The notes: generated by a model not told the origin, from the sequence alone. A stretch of 18,762 nucleotides of DNA from a bacterium (GCA_029553845.1 JAKPKF010000202.1:1-18762); one strand, 5' to 3'; shown: positions 11,871 through 18,545, numbered from the stretch's first letter. Numbers and translations are program-made.

Positions 11871-11959
11871 AAAAGATTGTAGTAACGGTTTATGATTATC
11901 AAAAAATAATGGACTCTGTTATTAGTAAGAAGAAAAGTGTATCAGATACTCTTTATTGA
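11867..11959 (+). CDS. Very small protein overlapping a HAD fragment
   Basis: A possible gene of 30 codons (MKKIVVTVYDYQKIMDSVIS...). ATG 11867 overlaps the RuvB-like stop as ATGA, with TTGGAGAAA (11853-11861) as ribosome site, the same arrangement as real genes in this run. Its last 23 bases overlap the GTG-started fragment at 11937. It may be a genuine peptide or simply serve to carry ribosomes to the fragment. It does not resemble the missing N-terminal half of a HAD enzyme. Confidence 0.4.
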   Translation: MKKIVVTVYDYQKIMDSVISKKKSVSDTLY

Positions 11960-12206
11960 TAGAACCTCGTATAGATTGTCGGGAGGCGGCAGAAGAGGGG
12001 ATGAGATAGCTCAGTGGCTCCAAGACCATCCTGAGGTTAAAGAATATGTTATTGTAGATGATGAAACTTTTGACATGAATAAAGACCAACAATCCCATAT
12101 TGTTAAAGTAGACGGAGAAGAAGGTTTATCATTTAAAAACTATTGTAAAATACATAAAAAATTAGGTATCAGTACAAAAGAGGTATTCAAAAATGCAGAA
12201 ATATAA
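11937..12206 (+). CDS. HAD-domain C-terminal fragment
   Basis: A protein of 89 residues with GTG start and only a weak ribosome site. RRGDEIAQWLQDHPEVKEYVIVDDETFDM (residues about 19-47) followed by IVKVDGEEGLSF strongly recalls the C-terminal half of the HAD-like domain found in RNA-repair Swiss-army-knife proteins and many free-standing phage proteins, where RGxEIxxWL and VILDDD are conserved and TdxxxGL closes the domain. The N-terminal half, with the nucleophilic DxD motif, is absent: upstream in this frame a stop lies within 36 bases. So this is either a decayed remnant or a short protein reduced to a binding role. It overlaps the next gene by 14 bases, so it still fits the operon. Confidence 0.6.
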   Translation: MYQILFIDRTSYRLSGGGRRGDEIAQWLQDHPEVKEYVIVDDETFDMNKDQQSHIVKVDGEEGLSFKNYCKIHKKLGISTKEVFKNAEI

Positions 12207-12918
12207 TGAAATAGACGATTTTTGGAAATCAAAAGTCGAAATCAAAGACAACCCTAATGTAGCTAGGATAAACGGAGTACATTATTTTATAGGAGACGAG
12301 AACGAGAAGGGGACGAATTCGTTTCGTGGATTTGATGGTAAAAAATTCAAGATAAAATTTAACGACGGTAGAGAGGTAGAAACAACAAACTTGTGGTATA
12401 ATGGTAAGATTCCTAAAGAATATGAGAAAGATTTACCCGATAACGCTATTTTTATAGAGGAAGACATGAGAGAGCGGTGCGAGAAGGAAGCGAGGGAGAT
12501 TGCAAAACAAACGCAGTTGCGATGTGATTCTTTAGAGCTTGAATCTGAGGTTGAAAAAGAACTGACAGATTTTATCACCACCGCCCTTCTGAAGCGGGAG
12601 AAGGAGATTGAGGAGTTGAAGCAAGCGAATAAGAACGCAAATGCTTTGATTGCAGACCAAGCGGATGAGAGTCAGAGGATTGTTGATAAACTCCAGACCC
12701 GTCTATCCACTCTTGAGGCTGAAGCTAGAAACCTCGCAGGAGAAATAACCGACAAGGATGACAAGATTCTATCTCTCCTGAAGGCTTCTGAAGGCATGGA
12801 GAAGGCGTTGGAGGATTTGCGGAAAGAGTTTGCATTGAACGAGAACGAAAATCGGTGGTCGCTTACGACAATCAATCTTGCACTCGCTGACTTCAGGGCT
12901 GTGAAGGAGACGAAATGA
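12193..12918 (+). CDS. Phage protein: conserved N-domain plus coiled coil
   Basis: A protein of 241 residues in two parts. Residues about 20-90 form a domain I recall from many phages (NPNVARINGVHYFIGDE, FRGFDGKKFKIKFNDGREV, TTNLWYNGKIPKEY, LPDNAIF), of unknown role. Residues about 95-220 are a long coiled coil (KREKEIEELKQANKNANAL, LQTRLSTLEAEA, MEKALEDLRKEF), and the end is ADFRAVKETK. The N-terminal part is A+T rich like its neighbours, while the coiled-coil part is richer in G+C (29 of 60 bases at 12781-12840), so the gene may be a join of two sources. The final ADFRAVKE is repeated, at DNA level too, at the end of the next gene. ATG 12193 has only a weak site (AGAGG, 12179-12183). Confidence 0.8.
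   Translation: MQKYNEIDDFWKSKVEIKDNPNVARINGVHYFIGDENEKGTNSFRGFDGKKFKIKFNDGREVETTNLWYNGKIPKEYEKDLPDNAIFIEEDMRERCEKEAREIAKQTQLRCDSLELESEVEKELTDFITTALLKREKEIEELKQANKNANALIADQADESQRIVDKLQTRLSTLEAEARNLAGEITDKDDKILSLLKASEGMEKALEDLRKEFALNENENRWSLTTINLALADFRAVKETK
12886..12908 (+). repeat. 23-base direct repeat, left copy
   Basis: Identical to 13629-13651. Encodes ADFRAVK in the last codons of the coiled-coil gene and includes the ribosome site region of the methyltransferase gene. The two copies lie 743 bases apart, close to the two ends of the methyltransferase gene. Confidence 0.9.
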
Positions 12919-13682
12919 AACTGATTCTTGGGGATTGTTTGGAGAAGATGAAAGAGATTCCAGACAAAAGTATTGATATGATACTTTGTGATTTGCCTTA
13001 TGGAATAACCGCTTGCAAGTGGGATTCCATAATCCCATTTGAGCCTCTTTGGGAACAGTATAAAAGAGTAACAAAATCAAATGCCGCAATAGTTCTTACA
13101 GCAAGCCAGCCATTTACCTCCTTTTTAGTTACGAGCAATCCAAAAATGTTTAAGCATGAATGGATATGGATTAAGAATAAGGGGAGTAATTTTGCTAATA
13201 CAGTCAGAGAGCCATTTAAAGAGCACGAAAGCGTATTGGTTTTCTCCAAAGGGGGTTGGACATACAACAAGCAGATGCAGGAACGGACGGGTGCTGGATT
13301 AAGCAGGGTTCAGTATCAATTTCATCTTGAAAGCAAAACTGAAAATTATAGAGAGTTTAAAGGGCGTGGAAATGTTGTTATGCCAGAGCTAAGAGTTCCA
13401 TCATCTTGGCAAAAGTTCAATACTGAGACTGGACTTCATCCAACACAAAAGCCAGTAGCACTCTTTGAGTATCTGATTAAGACCTACACAAACGAGGGTG
13501 AAACTGTTCTTGATAATTGCATGGGGTCTGGAACAACTGGAGTAGCTTGTAAGCGTTTAGGGAGGAACTTTATCGGTATTGAGAAGGACGAGAACTATTT
13601 CAAGATAGCCGAAGAAAGAATAGCATCAGCTGACTTCAGGGCTGTGAAGGAACACAACGAGATTAAAGGGGGTGGGAAATGA
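12915..13682 (+). CDS. DNA methyltransferase, orphan, DLPY type
   Basis: A protein of 255 residues. Catalytic motif IV is DLPYG (26-30), a variant of the DPPY of adenine-N6 and cytosine-N4 methyltransferases. AdoMet-binding motif I is VLDNCMGSGTTG (198-209), placed after the catalytic motif as in the beta class, and HPTQKP (175-180) is the usual block before it. It transfers a methyl group from AdoMet to a base in a specific DNA site; in phages this mostly protects against host restriction. No matching restriction enzyme lies next to it. The core ends near 236 (AEERI); the remaining 19 residues, including ADFRAVKE (239-246), look appended and repeat the end of the preceding gene. ATG 12915 has AAGGAG (12904-12909). 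The region has higher G+C than the rest. Confidence 0.93.
   Translation: MKLILGDCLEKMKEIPDKSIDMILCDLPYGITACKWDSIIPFEPLWEQYKRVTKSNAAIVLTASQPFTSFLVTSNPKMFKHEWIWIKNKGSNFANTVREPFKEHESVLVFSKGGWTYNKQMQERTGAGLSRVQYQFHLESKTENYREFKGRGNVVMPELRVPSSWQKFNTETGLHPTQKPVALFEYLIKTYTNEGETVLDNCMGSGTTGVACKRLGRNFIGIEKDENYFKIAEERIASADFRAVKEHNEIKGGGK
13629..13651 (+). repeat. 23-base direct repeat, right copy
   Basis: Identical to 12886-12908 and in the same reading frame (ADFRAVK), near the end of the methyltransferase gene. Such a pair can arise by cassette insertion or by unequal recombination between related gene ends. Confidence 0.9.
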
Positions 13683-13921
13683 AATGGATTCGCTTGCAGG
13701 ATAAAGAGCCTCCTAAGGAAACGAAACTCTGGGGCTACGATGTTTTTTATGACAAGGTTCACTTGTGCGAATGGGATGGGAACCATAAACGTGATGATGG
13801 GATGGCGTTTATCGACTCTCTGACTGAATCTGGTGATGATTATGCGATTGAGTTCTGGATGATTGCTGAAATTCCATTAGAACCGAACTGTGATTTTGAA
13901 CCAACGCCACGAGAGGGGTGA
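13679..13921 (+). CDS. Small protein, DUF551-like
   Basis: A protein of 80 residues. It starts MKWIRLQDKEPPKETKLWGYDVFY and later has AIEFWMIAEIPLEP, the layout of the DUF551-type phage proteins (W-I-x-x-x-D-x-x-P near the start, W-M-P-x-P-x-P near the end), though the second motif is altered here (FWMIAEIP). The function of that family is unknown. ATG 13679 overlaps the methyltransferase stop (ATGA), with GGGGGTGGG (13668-13676) upstream. It lies in the higher-G+C block and probably arrived with the methyltransferase. Confidence 0.75.
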   Translation: MKWIRLQDKEPPKETKLWGYDVFYDKVHLCEWDGNHKRDDGMAFIDSLTESGDDYAIEFWMIAEIPLEPNCDFEPTPREG

Positions 13922-13927
13922 GGGGAA

Positions 13928-14023
13928 ATGAGTGACTGTGAGATTCATATTTTAGTTTGGATAATGATTGGGATGGTTATTGGATTTCAAATGGGATGGC
14001 TTGGAGGGAGGGCTTCAAAATGA
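13928..14023 (+). CDS. Tiny membrane protein
   Basis: A protein of 31 residues with one transmembrane helix (about 7-26: HILVWIMIGMVIGFQMGWLGG). The Gly residues spaced every four give GxxxG contacts suited to helix pairing. ATG 13928 follows GAGGGGAAA (13920-13928), six bases after the previous stop; its TGA overlaps the next ATG (ATGA). It might be a small holin-like or membrane-regulating peptide, but size alone does not show it. Confidence 0.55.
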   Translation: MSDCEIHILVWIMIGMVIGFQMGWLGGRASK

Positions 14024-14082
14024 CTCCACGTTTTAAGGAAAAACTAGGAGAATATATGAGGAGAATTTCTGATGACCGATGA
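14020..14082 (+). CDS. Possible 20-residue peptide
   Basis: A frame of 20 codons (MTPRFKEKLGEYMRRISDDR) starting by ATGA overlap with the membrane peptide and ending just inside the next gene. It is very basic and helical. There is no separate ribosome site apart from GGAGGG (14004-14009), about 10 bases upstream. The coupling pattern resembles that of real genes here, but so short a frame may be chance. Confidence 0.3.
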   Translation: MTPRFKEKLGEYMRRISDDR

Positions 14083-14356
14083 ACTCCACAGTGAAAAGAA
14101 TATCGCATTAGCCTCTCTAAAAAGAAGCTCTGAGTTTCTCAAGAAGTGGTTAGACCGACAAGCGAAGTTTGCAACAGATGTTTCTCCTTGGGAGCCACTA
14201 TTTAATCAAATTATAAGAGATGTGGAGGTATTAAATGCAAGTGAACTCCGTAGGATAAGACCAGGAGAGCCTTGCTCGCACCCAGGGTGTATGTCACACA
14301 AGTCCCATCCCTGTGAAGGATGCGGAAGACAATGGGGAGATGTGGACAGAGATTAA
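14072..14356 (+). CDS. Small protein with C-terminal zinc knuckle
   Basis: A protein of 94 residues. The N-terminal 60 are helical and basic (LASLKRSSEFLKKWLDRQAKF). The C-terminus is EPCSHPGCMSHKSHPCEGCGRQWG, with Cys at 68, 73, 81 and 84, a probable zinc site. ATG 14072 follows GAGGAG (14058-14063) 8 bases before. It is the last gene of the higher-G+C block; the next gene returns to the A+T-rich style. No family is recognised. Confidence 0.7.
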   Translation: MTDELHSEKNIALASLKRSSEFLKKWLDRQAKFATDVSPWEPLFNQIIRDVEVLNASELRRIRPGEPCSHPGCMSHKSHPCEGCGRQWGDVDRD

Positions 14357-14394
14357 GATTGTAGCTGATTATTGTTTATCTAAAGGAGATAAGA

Positions 14395-14964
14395 ATGAGT
14401 AGACAGTTTATTAGTGCTGATTATCATTTAGGACACGGAAATATAATAAAATACTGCAATCGTCCGTTTAAATCCTTAGAAGAAATGAACGAGACTATTA
14501 TAAGGAGACATAACGAGAGAATTAAGCCTGAAGATTTTTTCTTTCATAATGGAGATTTCTGTTTCAAGAATACTAATGAATCTAAAGGAGAAGGAGTTAG
14601 GAGTAAGGCTCAGGAGTGGAACTCTAGACTGAACGGAAATAAGATATTCATTAAGGGAAATCACGATAAGAATAACAGTATGCAGACTATTATAAAGTCA
14701 TGTATTATAACCTTTGCAGGTAAGGATTATAATATGTGTCATAATCCTAATGACGCTGACTTTAGGTTTGAGATAAACCTAACGGGACACGTGCATCAGA
14801 ATTGGAGATTTAAACGATATAATAGAACTAAATTAATTAATGTAGGAGTTGATGTATGGAACTTCTACCCTAGAACGATAGATGAGCTTTTAAATGAACT
14901 AAAGAAGTATGAGAAGAACAATAAACTAGAAGAATATCAACCCTACTATAGAGAGGAAGCATAA
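14395..14964 (+). CDS. Calcineurin-like metallophosphoesterase
   Basis: A protein of 189 residues, usual for single-domain phage enzymes of this family. The two-metal site is visible in order: SADYHLGH (7-14, D9 and H11), HNGDFCF (51-57, D54), KGNHDKN (87-93, N89 and H90), a later His in MCHNPND (114-120) and GHVH (131-134). NVGVDVWNFYP follows, a signature of phage and bacterial members that often precedes the C-terminal helix. It hydrolyses phosphoesters, possibly nucleotides or RNA/DNA ends; the substrate cannot be read from sequence. ATG 14395 has AAAGGAG (14382-14388). Its last base is the first base of the next ATG, so it is coupled with the nucleotidyltransferase-like gene, which hints at a joint role in nucleic-acid end processing. 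Confidence 0.93.
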   Translation: MSRQFISADYHLGHGNIIKYCNRPFKSLEEMNETIIRRHNERIKPEDFFFHNGDFCFKNTNESKGEGVRSKAQEWNSRLNGNKIFIKGNHDKNNSMQTIIKSCIITFAGKDYNMCHNPNDADFRFEINLTGHVHQNWRFKRYNRTKLINVGVDVWNFYPRTIDELLNELKKYEKNNKLEEYQPYYREEA

Positions 14965-15677
14965 TGTTTGAACGAGAGAAATATATTTTAGAAAAACTTA
15001 TCTTAAAAGCTAATCTTGAAACACTTTTAAGAGGAGTTAATTATTTTATAGCTGGAGGGGCTTGTACTTCTGTATTTAGCGGAAGTCAGGTAAACGATTT
15101 AGATATTTATTTTTTTACAGAAAAAGACTGTGGACAAGCTCAGGACCAACTCGTAATTGACAGTTCTATTTTTAGAACTGAAAATGCATGGAGTTTTAAA
15201 AATAATGGAGTTAAAGTACAGTACATTTGTAAGTTAGTAGGAAGCGAATCCGAGATACTTAAGAACTTTGATTTTACAGTAAATGAGTGTGCTTATAATC
15301 CTAGAATAAAAGATTTTACTATGAATAAAGACTATTTTATATACGACCTATGTTCTAAAAGACTTAGGTATAATATTAACGGAAAGTATCCCATAGCTAG
15401 TTTATGGAGAGTTAATAAGTATATTAAAAAAGGGTTTTCTTTACCCGCTATTGAAAGTATAAAGCTGGCTTTAAGGATAAACGATTTAAACATAACAACT
15501 TACAAAGACCTGAAAGAGCAACTAGAAGGTATTGATACTCTGTTTCTCAAGGATTTAACTGATAAATTTCTAGAGAATCCAGATAAAGAATTTCAATTTA
15601 ATGAAGCTTTAGAATTAATGAATAAAGTATTAGAAGAAAAACTAACTTTAATTGGAGATGAAGATGAAGATATTTAG
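14964..15677 (+). CDS. Nucleotidyltransferase-like protein
   Basis: A protein of 237 residues. The N-terminal 120 look like the polymerase-beta nucleotidyltransferase fold: FIAGGACTSVFSGSQVNDLDIYFF (28-51) has the GG, the spacing and a D-x-D (D45, D47). VKVQYICK and NFDFTVNECAYN, with an acidic residue in a beta strand, give the likely third carboxylate. The C-terminal half (about 145-225) is helical, as in the poly(A) polymerase/CCA-adding group. It would transfer a nucleotide to RNA or protein; an antitoxin-free toxin of the MNT type is less likely because of the length. It is coupled by one base to the phosphoesterase upstream, and its end holds the ribosome site of the next gene. RtcB in the same window suggests RNA repair. 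Confidence 0.7.
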   Translation: MFEREKYILEKLILKANLETLLRGVNYFIAGGACTSVFSGSQVNDLDIYFFTEKDCGQAQDQLVIDSSIFRTENAWSFKNNGVKVQYICKLVGSESEILKNFDFTVNECAYNPRIKDFTMNKDYFIYDLCSKRLRYNINGKYPIASLWRVNKYIKKGFSLPAIESIKLALRINDLNITTYKDLKEQLEGIDTLFLKDLTDKFLENPDKEFQFNEALELMNKVLEEKLTLIGDEDEDI

Positions 15678-16107
15678 ATTAGATTATAGTTTTTATGATG
15701 ATTCAATTTATTGTTTAATTCAACATGAGAAAGATAAAACTTATGAGGAGTTTTTATCTGACTTTAGTATCTGTTCAAAGAAAGCAGGAGAGGAAATAAT
15801 CGTTAATAGAAAGAACCCTCAGATAATTGATTTGTTTTGGAACGCTTACAGTTACATGATAAGTGACTTTAATTATTCAGATTACAGACCTGATACTATT
15901 GCTTTTGAGGGAGAAATTCTTTGTCGTGATTTAGATAAAGATGGAAAGAATGAGGCTTTCTTAGACGAATTTGAAGGCTCTAAGATTAAAGAATGTTTAG
16001 GAGAAGATTTAGTTAATAGGCTCTGTAGATTAGATGAAGAAAAATACGAGGAAATGAACAAAAAATTAGAAGAAAACTCTAAAAAGGACTTGGCAGATGG
16101 TAAATAA
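15664..16107 (+). CDS. Unrecognised acidic protein
   Basis: A protein of 147 residues, acidic. The N-terminal half is mixed alpha/beta with aromatics (FRLDYSFYDDSIYCLIQHEKD, FWNAYSYMISDFNYSDYRPD); the C-terminal 50 are helical and highly charged, ending KKLEENSKKDLADGK. Three starts are possible (TTG 15652, ATG 15658, ATG 15664). ATG 15664 is chosen because GGAG (15654-15657) lies 6 bases before it and would be too close to the others. It overlaps the nucleotidyltransferase-like gene by 14 bases and the sigma-like gene by 11, so it belongs to the same tightly coupled run. No motif is recognised. Confidence 0.7.
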   Translation: MKIFRLDYSFYDDSIYCLIQHEKDKTYEEFLSDFSICSKKAGEEIIVNRKNPQIIDLFWNAYSYMISDFNYSDYRPDTIAFEGEILCRDLDKDGKNEAFLDEFEGSKIKECLGEDLVNRLCRLDEEKYEEMNKKLEENSKKDLADGK

Positions 16108-16840
16108 AAACGTAGAATTTGATTATAACAATATTATATTTAAAGAAGCGGTAGCCTTCGCTGAAACCATAGCTACACGATATTATAGTTATTATAAAAA
16201 TATCTTTCAATTAGAAGCTATTGAGTTAGACGATTTACTACAAGACGCTCGATTAGCTACTATTAAGGTCTATCAGACTTGGATGAAGAATCCGAGGAAG
16301 TTTAATCTAAAAGGAGGCGTTTCTGTAGCGGTAGGCTTTAATGAGATGAATAAACAAAGAAAAGCTATTGTTAATCGACACCTTCTAGATGATTTAACAG
16401 AAGAGTTAAAGAAGGTAGCGGTAAACGCTCTATCGCAGATTTCCTCTGAAGATAGAGACTTAATTATCTCTGATTTCTTAAAAGCTCATCCTTCTCCTAA
16501 AGAAAAAAAAGATCCCCTTCATAATCTTTATGATTTTGAAGAACAAAAAGAAATGAGCTATAAAAATATTTTTGAGAAGCTATATGGAGATGGAACAACT
16601 CAGACGAGTTCAGACGATTTTGAACATCTAATAGAGGATATTAGAGAGTGTACTAAGGATTTAAGGAAAAGAAAAACAGTAGCTAAAGTATTTAAATACT
16701 TCTTTGAAGAGGGATTAACTCTAGAACAAACAGGAAGAAAGATGAATTGTAGTAAACAGAGAGTGTGGGATTTAGTACAGGAGATTAAGAAAGCTGTAAA
16801 CGAAAAAATCGACATTAACCAATATTCAAAGTATAACTAA
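16097..16840 (+). CDS. Sigma-70-family-like transcription factor
   Basis: A protein of 247 residues. Residues about 15-65 resemble sigma region 2 (helix, then ELDDLLQDARLATIKVYQTW at 43-62, like the EDLxQEGxxxLxxAxxxF of core-binding region 2.1-2.2). A central helical linker (90-180) follows. Residues 195-236 resemble region 4: VFKYFFEEGLTLEQTGRKMNCSKQRVWDLVQEI, a helix-turn-helix of the LTLEEIGxxxGxSxxRVxQ type. Region 1.1 and region 3 are not evident. It probably directs host RNA polymerase to phage promoters, presumably late ones outside this window, and is placed directly before the sliding clamp gene. ATG 16097 has AAAAGGA (16081-16087). An alternative is a generic helix-turn-helix regulator. 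Confidence 0.75.
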   Translation: MVNKNVEFDYNNIIFKEAVAFAETIATRYYSYYKNIFQLEAIELDDLLQDARLATIKVYQTWMKNPRKFNLKGGVSVAVGFNEMNKQRKAIVNRHLLDDLTEELKKVAVNALSQISSEDRDLIISDFLKAHPSPKEKKDPLHNLYDFEEQKEMSYKNIFEKLYGDGTTQTSSDDFEHLIEDIRECTKDLRKRKTVAKVFKYFFEEGLTLEQTGRKMNCSKQRVWDLVQEIKKAVNEKIDINQYSKYN

Positions 16841-16851
16841 GGAGAAGATAA

Positions 16852-17565
16852 ATGAAAATTGATAAATCAGTATTTCAGAGTTTTTTAGAAGCCATTTTAC
16901 TTAAAGGAGAACATCAGAATAAAGAGTGTATCTTATCAGTCAATAAAGAAGGTTTAGGAGCTATTCTTTTGTCGGCTGACGGAACTACGGCTATTAAAGC
17001 TTCTTTAAATGTTAGTCTTGATAAGGGAAGTGAGGAGTGGGGTATTGATAATCTTCCTCTTCTTGTAGAAGCCGTTAAGACTTTTAAAGAAGGAGAGCTT
17101 TCCGTAACTAAAAACAAGAATAAACTTGCGGTATCACAAGGAAAACAAAAGGCTACTTTAATTCTTAGAGATATTGAATATATTAAAAACGGAATTGAAG
17201 AAGCTAAACTGAATACCCTCAAGACTAAGGAGGCTGTTGGATTTGACTTAGAGTTGCCTCTGATTAAGGAGATTTCTTCTTTCCTTAACTCTTTTAAGAG
17301 TAAGGCTTTACGTATGGAGGGAGAGGGGAGTGAATTCAATATCTATATCGAAAGTAATGAGAATTCATTTGAAAAAAGCTACGATATAGGAGAGGGAATT
17401 GTGCTACCGAAATTCGTTGTATTAGTAGGTTCTCCTTTTATCGATATTATTAATTCTGTTAAATCTAAAATCAATATTAAAGCTACTACAGGAAAAGCGT
17501 TAGAATGTACGGTTTCTAATGATAATATGACTGTAGAATATTTTGTAGCTACTATGAGGGATTAA
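16852..17565 (+). CDS. Sliding clamp (PCNA/gp45-like)
   Basis: A protein of 237 residues, matching the size of T4 gp45 (228) and PCNA (about 250). It is beta-rich with two similar halves joined near 120. The N-terminal half has the clamp-like order of helix (SVFQSFLEAILLK), strands (ECILSVNKEGLGAILLSADGTTAIKASL) and a second helix (LPLLVEAVKTFK). The last strands, ALECTVSNDNMTVEYFVATMRD, match the typical PCNA ending (LKIxxxxxxxxVxYYxAP). It forms a ring that tethers DNA polymerase and other proteins to DNA. The identification rests on this pattern and on the clamp loader gene next to it. ATG 16852 has AAGGAGAAG (16840-16848). Confidence 0.82.
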   Translation: MKIDKSVFQSFLEAILLKGEHQNKECILSVNKEGLGAILLSADGTTAIKASLNVSLDKGSEEWGIDNLPLLVEAVKTFKEGELSVTKNKNKLAVSQGKQKATLILRDIEYIKNGIEEAKLNTLKTKEAVGFDLELPLIKEISSFLNSFKSKALRMEGEGSEFNIYIESNENSFEKSYDIGEGIVLPKFVVLVGSPFIDIINSVKSKINIKATTGKALECTVSNDNMTVEYFVATMRD

Positions 17566-17604
17566 ACAATTAATATGTCCAGTTGGCAGAACTGAGGGGG
17601 TAAT

Positions 17605-18507
17605 ATGAACGAAATTTTTACAGAGAAATACAGGCCAAAGAAGCTAGAAGATTTAGCTTTAAACGCTTCAGTTTTTGATACAATTAAGTCTTTAATCGCT
17701 TCGCCTTCTAATATTCAATCTCTTGTTTTTTATTCGTCACAACCAGGAACTGGTAAGACCTCAACGGCTAGGGTAATAGCTAAGGAATTAGGGGCTGATT
17801 TACTTGAGATGAATGCTTCGATGGACAGAGGAATTGATTTTGTTAGAGAAAGAATTAATCAGTTCGCTAGGTCTTTATCCTCTAAAGAAGGTATTAAAAG
17901 ACTTGTTTTTATGGACGAAGCGGATGGAATTTCCCGTCCTGCTCAAGATAGCTTACGAAATCTTATGGAGACATGCTCAAGTAATTGCTTCTTTATCTTG
18001 AGTTGTAATGATATATCTAAAATCATTGAGCCGTTGCAATCACGATGTACTATTCTTAATTTTGAGAATCCTGATAGAATGAAGGTGATTTCTTATGTAG
18101 ATTCTATCTCCTACAAAGAAAAAATAAATATATCAGACGTAGATTTAAACAACCTTGTTGAATTATATTATCCTGATATCAGAAGAATGGTTCTAGCTTT
18201 ACAGAACTACGCTTTAGATAATACATCTTTTATTGATAATACTTCTGAATTTAATAATTTTCTTCTTTTAATGAAAACTAAAGATATTAATAAAATACAA
18301 GAAATAGTTTACGAAAAATCAATTAATCTATCCGACCTAAACAGATATATCTTTAGGAAGCTCTTTGAAAACGCCAGTAAATATACCCCTCAAAAACTAT
18401 CAAAAATAGCTGAAAAACTAGCTGACTCTGAGAAGTATATGAATAACGGGTGCAATAAAGAAATAGTTTTTTTAAGTAATATTTTAGCTATTTTAGCTGA
18501 AAACTAA
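17605..18507 (+). CDS. Clamp loader ATPase (RFC small subunit/gp44 type)
   Basis: A protein of 300 residues. Family blocks: TEKYRPKKLEDL (6-17), Walker A QPGTGKTST (46-54), LEMNASMDRGIDFVRERI (67-84, the RFC LNASDERGIxVVR block), Walker B LVFMDEADG (100-108), sensor-1-type SCNDISKI (133-140), and the SRC motif LQSRC (144-148) that supplies the arginine finger in trans. The C-terminal 100 residues are the helical collar. It loads the sliding clamp on primed DNA with ATP, as T4 gp44 does with gp62. No obvious gp62-like small subunit is in the window; it may lie further right. ATG 17605 has GAGGGGG (17594-17600). The gene ends the long run; noncoding DNA follows. Confidence 0.95.
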   Translation: MNEIFTEKYRPKKLEDLALNASVFDTIKSLIASPSNIQSLVFYSSQPGTGKTSTARVIAKELGADLLEMNASMDRGIDFVRERINQFARSLSSKEGIKRLVFMDEADGISRPAQDSLRNLMETCSSNCFFILSCNDISKIIEPLQSRCTILNFENPDRMKVISYVDSISYKEKINISDVDLNNLVELYYPDIRRMVLALQNYALDNTSFIDNTSEFNNFLLLMKTKDINKIQEIVYEKSINLSDLNRYIFRKLFENASKYTPQKLSKIAEKLADSEKYMNNGCNKEIVFLSNILAILAEN

Positions 18508-18518
18508 AACAGCCCTTT

Positions 18519-18545
18519 TAAGCCCTAGAATCGCTTATCTTTTTT
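18519..18545 (+). terminator. Weak terminator after the clamp loader gene
   Basis: A 5-bp stem TAAGC (18519-18523) with GCTTA (18533-18537), followed by TCTTTTTT. The stem is short, so termination may be partial or shared with the hairpins further right. Confidence 0.35.

Noticed and set aside
12003..12022. tRNA D-arm-like sequence (ATAGCTCAGTGG)
   Set aside because: It encodes the conserved EIAQWL motif of the HAD fragment, and no acceptor stem, anticodon arm or T-arm can be built around it.
12915..13682. Restriction-modification system with the HNH nuclease at 9916
   Set aside because: The two genes are 2.6 kb apart in different transcription units and nothing links their specificity; the methyltransferase is treated as an orphan.
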